14,965 nucleotides of DNA from Gammaproteobacteria bacterium (GTDB taxonomy: Bacteria; Pseudomonadota; Gammaproteobacteria; Steroidobacterales; MnTg04). Of the stretch, positions 7,592-14,965 are shown piece after piece. The stretch is from positions 1 through 14,965 of the forward strand of contig JAPUHG010000016.1 of the NCBI GenBank assembly GCA_027297845.1, written 5' to 3'. The notes under the pieces were generated by a model. That model did no database searches. It was not told the origin of the DNA and saw only the letters and a program-made list of their open reading frames with translations. The stretch's first letter is position 1, and each line of letters begins with the position of its first letter. The position numbers were made by a program, and so were the translations under genes.

Positions 7592-8686
7592 ATGAGCGAG
7601 CTGCAAGCCGAGAACAAGAAGCTCAGGGAAAAACTCACTGTTTTGACGGGTGAGGCTGAGAAAAACCATACCATCCGTGAGCGATCTCAGGCCAGGGAAC
7701 TTGAGCTCTTGCAGGCTGAATCGCTGCCGGATCTGATGGATCGCATGGTGGCCGGGCTGGCCAACTCCTATGGACTTAGCAACGTCACACTGATGTTGTG
7801 CGACCCGCACCATGAAATTCGCCACCTGCTGATGGACGGCATGGATCGGGATGAAGATCCGGCGGGTATAATTTATGTCGATACGATGGCGGCTCTGGCG
7901 CCGCAATTCACTTCACTAAGCCGGCCATGGCTTGGGCCTTACAACGCAGCCGATCATCAGTTGGTTTTTCCGAATTCCCCTCATCTCAAGAGTGTCGCGC
8001 TGTTGCCATTGATTCGCCAGAATCGCCTGATGGGGAGCCTGAATTTCGGGACCACCGATGCGCTGCGTTTTACCCGGCAGCACGGCGCGGACGTTCTCGC
8101 TCACCTGGCAACCATTGCCTCGTTTGCACTTGAAAATATGGTTAATCGGGCGCGGTTGGTGCGCAGCGGTCTGACCGACGTTTTGACCGGCTGGCACAAT
8201 CGTCGATATTTGCAGGATCGTCTGCGGGAAGAGCTGGCCAGGGCGCGCAGAGACAGGTTGAGTCTTTGTTGCCTGTTGCTCGATGTGGATTATTTCAAAC
8301 GCATCAACGATCAGTTTGGCCACCTTGCCGGTGATCGGGCGCTGCGCGAACTGGCGCAGAGGATTGAAAGCCAGGTTCGTGGAAGTGATATGGCCGCGAG
8401 ATACGGGGGCGAGGAATTTGTGTTGCTATTGCCCGCAACCCAGGTCGATGATGCTGTGGACCTTGCGAACCGAATCAGGGCAGCGGTCAGCGAAACCCCG
8501 ATTACTATCGATCAACATAATGCGCTAACCATCACCGTATCTATCGGGATTTCCAGTTGTCTGCCGGAGGAGTATGAGCAGGATTTGAAAACCGTGGCGG
8601 AGGCGTTGTTGGCGGCCGCAGACGTCGCAATGTACAAAGCGAAGGCAGCGGGACGCGATTGCGTAAAGACCGCCGACGAGCCTTAG
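7592..8686 (+). CDS. diguanylate cyclase with N-terminal DUF484/GAF-like domain
   Basis: A 364-residue soluble enzyme predicted to make cyclic di-GMP from two GTP. Residues 1-45 form a charged coiled coil (ELQAENKKLREKL). About 46-187 resembles the DUF484/GAF-like sensor fold, including SVALLPLIRQNRLMGSLNFG (134-153). The GGDEF domain runs from about 190 to 358. Its signature is GGEEF (272-276), with the metal and substrate segment LLLDVDYFKRIND (228-240) and DRALRELA. The inhibitory I-site RxxD is intact as RGSD (263-266), exactly five residues before GGEEF, so product feedback is likely. LTGWHNRR replaces the commoner LTGLYNRR. AAGGA stands just before the ATG. There is no membrane segment, so the sensed signal should be cytoplasmic. 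Iron transport genes follow after 122 bp, with a separate promoter. Confidence 0.92.
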   Translation: MSELQAENKKLREKLTVLTGEAEKNHTIRERSQARELELLQAESLPDLMDRMVAGLANSYGLSNVTLMLCDPHHEIRHLLMDGMDRDEDPAGIIYVDTMAALAPQFTSLSRPWLGPYNAADHQLVFPNSPHLKSVALLPLIRQNRLMGSLNFGTTDALRFTRQHGADVLAHLATIASFALENMVNRARLVRSGLTDVLTGWHNRRYLQDRLREELARARRDRLSLCCLLLDVDYFKRINDQFGHLAGDRALRELAQRIESQVRGSDMAARYGGEEFVLLLPATQVDDAVDLANRIRAAVSETPITIDQHNALTITVSIGISSCLPEEYEQDLKTVAEALLAAADVAMYKAKAAGRDCVKTADEP

Positions 8687-8756
8687 GCGGCACGCGAAAA
8701 ATCTGTAGCTCCGGGGTTGCCGCGAACAAGGTTATTGCCTCGCGAAGCTGAAAATA

Positions 8757-8772
8757 TGTTGTAAATACAACA
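8757..8772. promoter_or_regulatory. palindrome over the -35 of the iron transporter promoter
   Basis: TGTTGTA-AA-TACAACA, perfect 7-bp arms with a 2-base centre. It overlaps the suggested -35 box (8759-8764) and lies 9 bp before the Fur box. This is the shape of an operator for a second dimeric regulator. The regulator is unknown and no candidate is encoded in the window. Confidence 0.4.
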
Positions 8773-8787
8773 GTTTCAATAGATAAT
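8759..8787 (+). promoter_or_regulatory. candidate sigma-70 promoter of the Fe3+ transporter operon
   Basis: TTGTAA (8759-8764) and GATAAT (8782-8787) with a 17-bp spacer, close to TTGACA/TATAAT. The -10 box is the first part of the Fur box, so Fur binding would directly block RNA polymerase. Confidence 0.55.
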
Positions 8788-8800
8788 GAGAATCATTAGC
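8782..8800. promoter_or_regulatory. Fur box
   Basis: GATAATGAGAATCATTAGC matches the classical 19-bp Fur consensus GATAATGATAATCATTATC at 17 of 19 positions. It lies 8 bp before the start of the ferric-iron binding protein and overlaps the -10 box. This indicates iron-dependent repression of the three-gene transporter operon. Confidence 0.88.
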
Positions 8801-8808
8801 ATTTAGAT

Positions 8809-9825
8809 ATGAACTGTGTCAAGAAAAATAATGGCGTTTTTCTGGTGCTGGCGGCGGTATCGTTGGTTGCGGCCTGCACATCCTCCGACGATTCATCTTT
8901 GGTTGTCTACTCGGCACGAAACGAGCAGCTGATCAAGCCGGTATTTGATCTTTACGAGCAGGAAACCGGCATCCACATCGATTTCGTAACCGACAAGGCG
9001 GAAGTGTTGATGCAACGGTTGGTCGCAGAGGGCGATAACAGTCCGGCAGACTTACTGATAACCGTAGACGCGGGCAATCTTTGGCATGCTGCTCGGGAAG
9101 GACTATTCCAGGCTGTCGATTCACCCGTACTGATGGCGAATATCCCAGGCCACCTGCGCGATCGCGATCGGCAATGGTTTGGAATTTCGGTTCGCGCCAG
9201 AACAATAGTCTACGATCCTGCGGTTGTATCACCCGATGAGCTGGTCGATTATTTTGATTTGGCGAACCCAAAGTGGAAGGGACAGCTGTGCCTGAGAACC
9301 TCGAAGAAAGTTTACAATCAATCGCTGGTGGCCATGCTGATTGCCCAGCATGGCGAACAGGAAACCGAAGAGGCCGTTCGTTCCTGGGTTGATAACCTGG
9401 CGACGGATGTGTTTCCGGATGATACGCAATTGATGAAGGCGATCCTGGCTGGGCAGTGTCAGCTCGGTGTGGTCAACAGCTACTATTTTGGTCGTTTACA
9501 AAAAACGCAGCCCGATCTGCCTCTGGCGTTGTTTTGGCCGGATGCTATTGATGGCGGCGTACATGTAAACGTTGCCGGTGCCGGGGTAACCCGATTTGCA
9601 CCCCATCCGGAAACAGCGATCGCCTTTCTGGAGTGGCTTTCACAGCCAACAGCGCAGGCGGTGTTCGCGAGCGTCGACATGGAGTTTCCTGCCAATCCCG
9701 CGGTCGATGCCGATCCGCTGGTTGTATCGTGGGGCACATTCGAGGCCAGTCCCGTAGATGTTGTAACGGCCGGCGAGTTGCAAGCCGATGCGGTCAGGTT
9801 GATGGATCGAGCAGGGTACCATTAG
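8809..9825 (+). CDS. fbpA: Fe3+ ABC transporter substrate-binding protein (FbpA/FutA-like), predicted lipoprotein
   Basis: Captures ferric iron outside the inner membrane and hands it to the permease. The 338 residues fit the family. Residues 1-23 form a lipoprotein signal with lipobox VAAC, giving lipidated Cys23. The family core begins LVVYSARNEQLIKPVFDLYEQETG. A typical iron-binding tyrosine pair is present as Tyr225-Tyr226 in VVNSYYFGRL, and GVHVNVAGAGVTRFAPHPE (about 249-267) is another family segment. Most Gram-negative FbpA proteins are free periplasmic proteins, so lipid anchoring is a little unusual. Residue +2 is Thr, not the Asp that keeps lipoproteins in the inner membrane of enterobacteria. 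The start has a weak Shine-Dalgarno. It is the first gene of an iron operon with a Fur box directly in front. Confidence 0.93.
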   Translation: MNCVKKNNGVFLVLAAVSLVAACTSSDDSSLVVYSARNEQLIKPVFDLYEQETGIHIDFVTDKAEVLMQRLVAEGDNSPADLLITVDAGNLWHAAREGLFQAVDSPVLMANIPGHLRDRDRQWFGISVRARTIVYDPAVVSPDELVDYFDLANPKWKGQLCLRTSKKVYNQSLVAMLIAQHGEQETEEAVRSWVDNLATDVFPDDTQLMKAILAGQCQLGVVNSYYFGRLQKTQPDLPLALFWPDAIDGGVHVNVAGAGVTRFAPHPETAIAFLEWLSQPTAQAVFASVDMEFPANPAVDADPLVVSWGTFEASPVDVVTAGELQADAVRLMDRAGYH

Positions 9826-9837
9826 CCCGGTTTTTTC

Positions 9838-11517
9838 ATGAGTCGCCGCGATGATTGCGCAGCCACCAGCATGCCAGCGATATCACGGCTGCAAAGATTG
9901 CTTCGGTCCCTCCCCGGACCGTGGTTCCTGGTCACATTCGCGATAGCGCTGCCGGCGATATTGGTGGTTGGCGTAGTCGCAGGCGCTTCGCTTAGCCCGG
10001 ATACCGAAGTATGGCCACATTTGCTCGAGTATGTTCTACCCAGGGTTCTGAGCAATACAGTCTGGCTGGTACTCGGTGTCGCGGTGTTAACGACGGTTTT
10101 GGGGACGGGCCTGGCGTGGCTGACTGCTGTTTGCGAGTTTCCCGGTCGTGCGATTTTTTCATGGGCCCTTTTACTGCCGTTGGCGATACCCGGATATGTG
10201 CTCGGTTTCGTCGCCATCGGTTTGTTGGAATACGCCGGGCCGGTCCAGGGTTTCCTGCGTGAGTGGTTGGGGCCGGGAAACTGGTTGCCGCCGATCCGCT
10301 CGCGTATCGGCATTATCGTGGTATTGGGCCTGACGCTTTATCCCTATGTTTACCTGGTGGCGCGCGGCGCGTTTCTGACCCAGGGCAAACGGGTACTGGA
10401 AGTGGCGCAGTCCGTCGGCTTCAATCGGGTCCAGGGATTTTTCAAAGTAGCGTTGCCGATGGCGAGACCGTGGATCGCGGGTGGCGTGATGCTTGCAGTC
10501 ATGGAAACGCTGGCCGATTTCGGTACCGTGGCAGTATTTAATTACGACACGCTGACAACCGCTATTTATCATGCCTGGTTTGGCTTGTTCTCTGTGAAGG
10601 CGGCGTTGCAGCTTGCATCGTTTCTCGTGCTGGGTGTCTTTATCGTTGTGGTTATTGAGCAATGGTTTCGCACTCGGGCACGTTACAATCCGGGTAAGTC
10701 CCCACCCGGAGGCCGAATCAGTCTCGGCACTCGCAGTCGCTGGCTGGGGTTCGCTTTTTGCGCACTGGTCCTGTTGATGGCTTTCCTGATTCCATTTACC
10801 CAGCTTCTGATCTGGGCATGGCACGATGTTGCCGAAGGTGGGTTGGATTATCGGTTTTGGGGGTTTGCCTGGCGCTCGGTGAGTTTGTCGCTGACCGCGG
10901 CGGGCACCATCACCCTGGCGGCCCTGTTGCTCAATTATGCGATGCGGCTTGACGCACACCCGGCGAGTCAACTGGCTGGCAGAATCGCAACCCTGGGCTA
11001 CGCGTTGCCCGGAACCGTCCTGGCGATAGGAATTTTCGTCCCCTTGGTATTCGTCAACAATCAATTGCAGGGCGTGCTGGATTATTTTTTTGCGGCCAAC
11101 GCGCCGCGACTTACTCTGCAGACCGGTCTTGCCACCATGTTGATTGCCTACCTGGCACGCTTCCTGGCGGTCGCGCATCAACCGGTTGCAGCCAACATGC
11201 TGCGCATCACGCCGGCCATAGATGAGTCAATTCGCGTACTCGGTGTTTCCGGATGGTCTGCTTTGCGACGGGTTCATTTTCCAATGCTCAAGACCGGGCT
11301 GTTAACGGCCTTTTCGCTCGCTTTCGTCGACCTGATGAAGGAGATGCCGATCACGCTGATGACTCGACCGTTTGGCTGGGAGACACTGGCGGTCAGGGTT
11401 TTCGAGATGACTTCGGAAGGGCAGTGGCAGCAGGCGGCGTTGCCCGCTTGTGCCATTGTGCTGGTAGGCTTGTTGCCGGTCGTGATTCTTACGCGGAGAT
11501 CCGATAATGAGACTTGA
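9838..11517 (+). CDS. fbpB: Fe3+ ABC transporter permease, fused two-domain type (FbpB/HitB/SfuB)
   Basis: Inner-membrane channel of the ferric-iron importer. The 559 residues contain two homologous permease halves, as usual for this subfamily. Each has an EAA-type coupling loop for the ATPase: about 188-208 (EVAQSVGFNRVQGFFKVALP) and about 462-482 (DESIRVLGVSGWSALRRVHFP). Hydrophobic segments are plain at about 28-50, 70-98, 106-131, 157-178, 212-226, 255-275, 302-328, 347-366, 387-407, 429-448 and 535-552, roughly 11-12 helices. A basic cytoplasmic linker (276-300) joins the halves. The gene starts 12 bp after fbpA. Its end overlaps the ATPase gene by 11 bp, which implies translational coupling. 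The ribosome-binding site is poor, and an in-frame ATG at 9871 is a less likely alternative. Confidence 0.94.
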   Translation: MSRRDDCAATSMPAISRLQRLLRSLPGPWFLVTFAIALPAILVVGVVAGASLSPDTEVWPHLLEYVLPRVLSNTVWLVLGVAVLTTVLGTGLAWLTAVCEFPGRAIFSWALLLPLAIPGYVLGFVAIGLLEYAGPVQGFLREWLGPGNWLPPIRSRIGIIVVLGLTLYPYVYLVARGAFLTQGKRVLEVAQSVGFNRVQGFFKVALPMARPWIAGGVMLAVMETLADFGTVAVFNYDTLTTAIYHAWFGLFSVKAALQLASFLVLGVFIVVVIEQWFRTRARYNPGKSPPGGRISLGTRSRWLGFAFCALVLLMAFLIPFTQLLIWAWHDVAEGGLDYRFWGFAWRSVSLSLTAAGTITLAALLLNYAMRLDAHPASQLAGRIATLGYALPGTVLAIGIFVPLVFVNNQLQGVLDYFFAANAPRLTLQTGLATMLIAYLARFLAVAHQPVAANMLRITPAIDESIRVLGVSGWSALRRVHFPMLKTGLLTAFSLAFVDLMKEMPITLMTRPFGWETLAVRVFEMTSEGQWQQAALPACAIVLVGLLPVVILTRRSDNET

Positions 11518-12562
11518 GGTGGACAATGTCGTCCAGGCCTATCGCACGCGGCAGGTATTGCAAGGAATCAGCTTTCAGATTGAAGCGGGTGATATAGGCT
11601 GCCTTATCGGTCCAAGCGGTTGTGGGAAGACAACGGTCTTGAGATGCATCGCCGGATTTGAACCGGTACTCGAAGGCCAGATCATTACCGACGATGCGGT
11701 CATTAGCGGGCCGGGGTTTACGGTGCCGCCGGAACACAGAGGCATCGGCATGGTGTTCCAGGACTTCGCTTTGTTGCCGCATCTCAAGGTGCTGGAAAAT
11801 GTGGAATTCGGGCTGCATTCACTACCCTCGACCGCACGGCGTGAACAGGCTCTTGCGACGCTTTCGTCCATGGGTCTGGCAGGAACAATCGATGTGTATC
11901 CGCACGAATTGTCCGGTGGCCAGCAGCAACGGGTTGCCCTGGCTCGCGCACTAGCGCCAAACCCGAAGCTGTTGTTGATGGACGAGCCTTTTTCGAGTCT
12001 CGATGCCGAGTTGCGGCACCGGCTCAGTATTGAAGTCCGCGAGCTTCTAAAAGAGCGTGGTACCACTGCCTTGATGGTCACTCACGATCAGCAGGAAGCA
12101 TTTTCGATCGCCGACAAGATCGGCGTCATTCTCGATGGCCGGTTGATGCAGTGGGACAGCGCGTACCAGCTCTATCATGAGCCGGCCAATCGTTTTGTCG
12201 CTGATTTTATTGGTCGCGGGGTAATCGTCAGTGGCCTGGTGGAAGAAGACGGCATCCGGATTGAGTTGGGTTTGCTAAAAGGTGGCAGCGCTATTCTGAC
12301 ACCGGGTACCTCGGTCGATGTTCTGCTCCGGCCCGATGATATTGTTCATGACGATGACAGCAAATTGACCGCCATGGTCTGCCATAAAGAATTCCGTGGA
12401 GCAGATATCCTTTATACGCTTTGTATGGAATGTGGTGATCATTTGTACGCATTGGTACCCAGCCATCACAATCATAATGTCGGGGAACATATAGGCGTGC
12501 GTCTGGAAGCGGATCATGTAGTGACCTTTCCAAAACACGGTGACGAAAAACATCCGCGCTGA
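11507..12562 (+). CDS. fbpC: Fe3+ ABC transporter ATP-binding protein (FbpC/HitC)
   Basis: ATPase that powers the ferric-iron importer. In the 351 residues the nucleotide-binding domain fills about 1-235: Walker A GPSGCGKTT (35-43), Q-loop Gln85 in MVFQDFALLPH, signature LSGGQQQR (135-142), Walker B LLLMDE (155-160), D-loop SSLD and switch His193 in VTHDQQEA. YPHELSGG and the following DKIGVILDGRLMQWDS are typical of the CysA/PotA/FbpC group. A C-terminal TOBE-like part contains SVDVLLRPDDIVHDDD. GGAGA in the end of fbpB serves as ribosome-binding site for the ATG at 11507. The stop is only 14 bp from the stop of the convergent permease gene, with no visible terminator between them. Confidence 0.94.
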   Translation: MRLEVDNVVQAYRTRQVLQGISFQIEAGDIGCLIGPSGCGKTTVLRCIAGFEPVLEGQIITDDAVISGPGFTVPPEHRGIGMVFQDFALLPHLKVLENVEFGLHSLPSTARREQALATLSSMGLAGTIDVYPHELSGGQQQRVALARALAPNPKLLLMDEPFSSLDAELRHRLSIEVRELLKERGTTALMVTHDQQEAFSIADKIGVILDGRLMQWDSAYQLYHEPANRFVADFIGRGVIVSGLVEEDGIRIELGLLKGGSAILTPGTSVDVLLRPDDIVHDDDSKLTAMVCHKEFRGADILYTLCMECGDHLYALVPSHHNHNVGEHIGVRLEADHVVTFPKHGDEKHPR

Positions 12563-12576
12563 CCGGCAGCAGGTTT

Positions 12577-13614
12577 CTAGATGCCGCGCCTGCGGTTGAG
12601 CAATCCCAGGAACAAGGGCACTCCGATCAATGCGATCAGGGCGCCGACGGGCAGTTGACGAGGGGCGACCACCGTTCGCGCCAGGGTATCCGCGACCACC
12701 AGCAGCGAACCACCAAGCAAAGCCGAAGCGGGCAACACGATGCGATGATCGGAGCCGGCAATGAGGCGGACCAGGTGCGGTACCACGAGGCCGACAAAAC
12801 CAATACTGCCCGCGGTGGTTACCGCCGCCGCAGTAAGCAGGGAACTCAACAGATAAATAATGACTCGCAAGGGGCCTACATCGACCCCGAGCAGAGTGGC
12901 CTGCTTTTCTCCTCGGGTCAGGAGATTGAGAGGACGAGCCATGGCCATGCAGATCGCGAGGACCACCACCAGGAGCGCCATCTGGCCACGCCATGCGCGC
13001 ACGAAGGAAAAATCACCCATTAGCCAAAACAGCATGCCACGGAGGCTGCTGTCCGGTCCGAGCGCGAGAATCAGGCTGATCAGGGCGCCCATTCCGGCGG
13101 CGATTACGACGCCTACCAACAACAAGCGAGTGGGCGTCCAGCCACCCTGCCCCCGGGCCAGGACGAACACGATCAACGTGACAATCAGTGCACCGGCAAA
13201 GGCATTTCCGCCGATCCAGAAGCCGCCGAGTCCGGCGGTGATCGCCAGTAAGGCCCCGACCGCAGCGCCACCGGAAACGCCCAGGATATAAGGGTCGGCC
13301 AGTGGATTGCGCAGCAGCACCTGCATCAGGCAACCGGCGAGGGCGAGCATGCCGCCGGTGGCCAGCGCCGCCAGGGCCCTGGGCAGGCGGATGTCGATGA
13401 TCAGGGTCTTGGCCAGTTCGTCCGCAGTGCCGTTTACGACCTGCCAGAGCGTCTGCGGAGCCAGAGGTACTGAGCCGAGCATCAATGCAAGCAACAGGCT
13501 GGCCAGCGGGATCAGCCCCACAGCGAGGTAAATTCTGGTTCTCGACGCTGGTTTCAAACGGGGGTCTCCGGGCGGACGGTATTTTGGCACAACGGATGCC
13601 ACACAATACGACAT
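12577..13614 (-). CDS. FecCD/BtuC-family ABC permease (siderophore, heme or cobalamin importer)
   Basis: Inner-membrane subunit of a type II ABC importer. The 345 residues carry the family signatures: IRLPRALAALATGGMLALAG (75-94), LRNPLADPYILGVSGGAAVGA (101-121), the coupling region GSIGFVGLVVPHLVR (269-283) and LPVGALIALIGVPLFLGLL near the end, with about 9-10 hydrophobic helices. The family imports ferric siderophores, heme or vitamin B12, and the exact substrate cannot be told. The partner ATPase and binding-protein genes are not in the window: it stands alone, convergent with fbpC and divergent from rppH. The start is uncertain. The ATG at 13614 lacks a Shine-Dalgarno; a TTG about 18 codons in (PRLKPAS) has GGAG upstream. 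No Fur box is evident in the 93-bp divergent gap. Confidence 0.9.
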   Translation of the reverse strand: MSYCVASVVPKYRPPGDPRLKPASRTRIYLAVGLIPLASLLLALMLGSVPLAPQTLWQVVNGTADELAKTLIIDIRLPRALAALATGGMLALAGCLMQVLLRNPLADPYILGVSGGAAVGALLAITAGLGGFWIGGNAFAGALIVTLIVFVLARGQGGWTPTRLLLVGVVIAAGMGALISLILALGPDSSLRGMLFWLMGDFSFVRAWRGQMALLVVVLAICMAMARPLNLLTRGEKQATLLGVDVGPLRVIIYLLSSLLTAAAVTTAGSIGFVGLVVPHLVRLIAGSDHRIVLPASALLGGSLLVVADTLARTVVAPRQLPVGALIALIGVPLFLGLLNRRRGI

Positions 13615-13707
13615 TTAGACTGATCAAGGCGGCCGGCGTGGACTGGTTATGAGCGTCGCCATGTGGAACAATCGAAACAGTTTCAGTTTTTGTCCTTGAA
13701 TGGGTAT

Positions 13708-14232
13708 ATGAAGGATTTTATAGATTCGGAAGGATTTCGGGCCAACGTAGGAATTGTTATCAGTCGCGACGACGGCCAGGTTTTTCTGGGTGGCCGCGTA
13801 GGTCAGAACGGCTGGCAATTTCCGCAAGGTGGCATCATGACCGGGGAGTCCGTCGAGGCGGCATTGTTCCGGGAGTTGCATGAAGAAGTTGGTCTGACGG
13901 AAAAAGACGTCAGCATACTCGGGTGCACGGATGGGTGGCTGCGCTACGAGTTACCAAAAAGGTATCAGCGCAGTCACAGTTTGCCGCTGTGCATCGGTCA
14001 GAAACAAGTATGGTATTTGTTACGCTTGTCCGGCACAGACACGCGTCTGTGTTTTGACACCACGGGGCAGCCCGAATTCGATCGCTGGCGGTGGGTTGAC
14101 TACTGGCACCCCGTCCAGGAGGTGATTTTCTTCAAGCGGCAGGTCTATGCGCAGGCGCTGATCGAGCTTGCTCAGTTTCTGGAAGAGGGAAAGCTTCCCC
14201 GGCAACCGAAGTGGATTGAAGATACTCTGTAG
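13708..14232 (+). CDS. rppH: RNA pyrophosphohydrolase RppH (Nudix)
   Basis: Cytoplasmic Nudix enzyme that removes pyrophosphate from the 5' end of transcripts and so starts RNase E-dependent mRNA decay. The product is 174 residues, close to the family length. The N-terminus with [12 protein letters not shown] matches RppH proteins. The Nudix box spans 41-63, with Gly41, Glu47 and the core RELHEEVGL (55-63). [41 protein letters not shown] and the FFKRQVY segment are RppH hallmarks. The ATG at 13708 is preferred. The frame is open to a GTG at 13663, but those 15 residues are not typical. Its ribosome-binding site is weak. A FecCD permease gene lies divergently upstream, and the coiled-coil membrane protein gene follows after about 160 bp. 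Confidence 0.94.
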   Translation: MKDFIDSEGFRANVGIVISRDDGQVFLGGRVGQNGWQFPQGGIMTGESVEAALFRELHEEVGLTEKDVSILGCTDGWLRYELPKRYQRSHSLPLCIGQKQVWYLLRLSGTDTRLCFDTTGQPEFDRWRWVDYWHPVQEVIFFKRQVYAQALIELAQFLEEGKLPRQPKWIEDTL

Positions 14233-14394
14233 GAGTCCGTTCCAGGCCGGACCCAAAGCATCGCATCTTCATTGTTCGGGTCTGCTTGAAAACCAGATAA
14301 TCTAATGCTGGCGTTGCTTGAGCAATGATAGTAAATGCCTTATTGTCGCGGCGCCATCAGGATGAACTGCGGCATTTTTATGGAGGATCCGGGG

Positions 14395-14965
14395 TTGGGA
14401 AAAACGCGATTGGTCGTGAAAAGTCATTCGCCTATGCGTTCCCGTCTCAACTGGGCGATTGCCCTGCTGATGATGCTTGGCGCGATCTGGCTGAGTTTCG
14501 AGTATGGGCGGATGCAGGCCGGATTCTTTCTGCTTGAGGTGGTGGAGACGGAGAATGGTCTGCGTCAGGAGATTGCCGATCTGACTGAAACTTCAACTAG
14601 CCTCAGGCAGCAGGTGGCGGTGATTGAGACATCGCGCAGTATCGACGAGGAGGCGTACACACAAGTCGAAGAAAGACTCGTTGAACTTCAGCAAAAACTT
14701 GCCGATCAGCAGAAGGATCTGACTTTTTATCGTGGCATCATGGCCCCTGAATCACAGGCGGAAGGGTTGCAGATCAAAGAGATGAATCTGCTGCAACTTG
14801 CCGAAGAAAGAATTTTCCGCCTGCACCTGGTTCTTATGCAGGCGGTCAATCACAGTCGAATTGTATCCGGCAGGGTTCGCCTGTCTATAGACGGAGTTCA
14901 GGACGGAAAATCGGTTACCCTCGATTTATCGCAACTAGGCCGGCCTGGTGCGCAAGTTGAACCGA
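14395..14965 (+). CDS. membrane-anchored coiled-coil protein resembling DUF6776 (3' truncated)
   Basis: Open frame running off the window; about 190 codons are visible. A single transmembrane helix lies near the N-terminus (NWAIALLMMLGAIWLSF). A long charged coiled coil follows (from ENGLRQEIADL through VEERLVELQQKLADQQKD). Then comes a folded part with LTFYRGIMAPESQAEGLQI, RLHLVLMQAVNHSRIVSG and RVRLSIDGVQDGKSVTLDL. FYRGIMAP and the RLVL.QA..H pattern are what I associate with the DUF6776 family of gammaproteobacterial inner-membrane proteins, whose function is not established. The start is uncertain. TTG at 14395 has GGAGG eight bases upstream and is chosen; GTG 14416, ATG 14434 and ATG 14380 are in-frame alternatives. 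Confidence 0.8.
   Translation, partial: MGKTRLVVKSHSPMRSRLNWAIALLMMLGAIWLSFEYGRMQAGFFLLEVVETENGLRQEIADLTETSTSLRQQVAVIETSRSIDEEAYTQVEERLVELQQKLADQQKDLTFYRGIMAPESQAEGLQIKEMNLLQLAEERIFRLHLVLMQAVNHSRIVSGRVRLSIDGVQDGKSVTLDLSQLGRPGAQVEP

Noticed and set aside
8687..8723. GCGGCA/TGCCGC pair after the diguanylate cyclase as a terminator
   Set aside because: Six-base stem with a loop of about 25 bases and no T-run.
10171..11181. Long (336-codon) minus-strand ORF opposite fbpB
   Set aside because: Low-complexity Gln/Arg/His-rich translation opposite a clear permease gene, a typical shadow of high-GC coding sequence.
12275..12994. 239-codon minus-strand ORF spanning the fbpC/permease junction
   Set aside because: It crosses two well-supported genes in the wrong frame and contains no domain signature.
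13674..13684. GAAAC-A-GTTTC palindrome before rppH as an operator
   Set aside because: The arms are only 5 bp and likely to occur by chance. No matching promoter could be placed.
14235..14252. GTCCG/CGGAC inverted pair after rppH as a terminator
   Set aside because: Only a 5-bp stem with an 8-base loop and no T-tract. The rest of the 162-bp gap shows nothing clear.

Overview
The window looks like a chromosomal segment of a gammaproteobacterium. The evidence is a set of recognisable proteobacterial housekeeping and stress genes (pdxH, rppH, glutathione-dependent formaldehyde oxidation), a near-consensus Fur box in front of a ferric-iron ABC transporter, Gram-negative export signals and a moderately high-GC composition. 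The species cannot be fixed from the sequence alone. I see no rRNA, tRNA, CRISPR array, phage genes or intact insertion sequence. The only mobile-element trace is a 159-bp MITE-like element.

Layout. 1-260 (+) is the tail of an alpha/beta hydrolase, closed by a hairpin shared with the convergent pdxH. 283-4796 (-) reads right to left as frmA (S-(hydroxymethyl)glutathione dehydrogenase), fghA (S-formylglutathione hydrolase), a gamma-glutamyltransferase-like gene and pdxH. A MITE-like element with 21-bp perfect inverted repeats sits exactly between frmA and fghA. 4901-6343 (+) is an aldehyde dehydrogenase of the coniferyl/fatty-aldehyde type, divergent from frmA across a 104-bp spacer that contains a palindrome. 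6467-7475 (+) holds two small exported proteins: a His/Arg/Tyr-rich one and one of unknown fold. 7592-8686 (+) is a diguanylate cyclase with an N-terminal DUF484/GAF-like sensor. 8809-12562 (+) is a Fur-controlled Fe3+ ABC transporter (binding lipoprotein, fused double permease, ATPase). 12577-13614 (-) is an orphan FecCD/BtuC-type permease, tail to tail with the ATPase gene. 13708-14232 (+) is rppH. From about 14395 (+) to the window edge runs a truncated membrane-anchored coiled-coil protein resembling the DUF6776 family.

How the genes fit together. FrmA and FghA convert the formaldehyde-glutathione adduct to formate and free glutathione. The divergent aldehyde dehydrogenase suggests a broader aldehyde-detoxification locus, and a GGT-like enzyme next to it would fit glutathione turnover if it truly acts on glutathione. 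The Fe3+ transporter and the FecCD permease form a second, iron or cofactor uptake block. The rest (rppH, pdxH, c-di-GMP signalling, small exported proteins) is ordinary chromosomal content.

I found no convincing new multi-gene system. The most unusual items are the MITE-like element set precisely at the frmA stop codon and 12 bp ahead of fghA, the signal-less GGT-like protein with altered substrate-binding motifs, a palindrome over the -35 region of the Fur-regulated promoter, and the His/Arg-rich exported protein.
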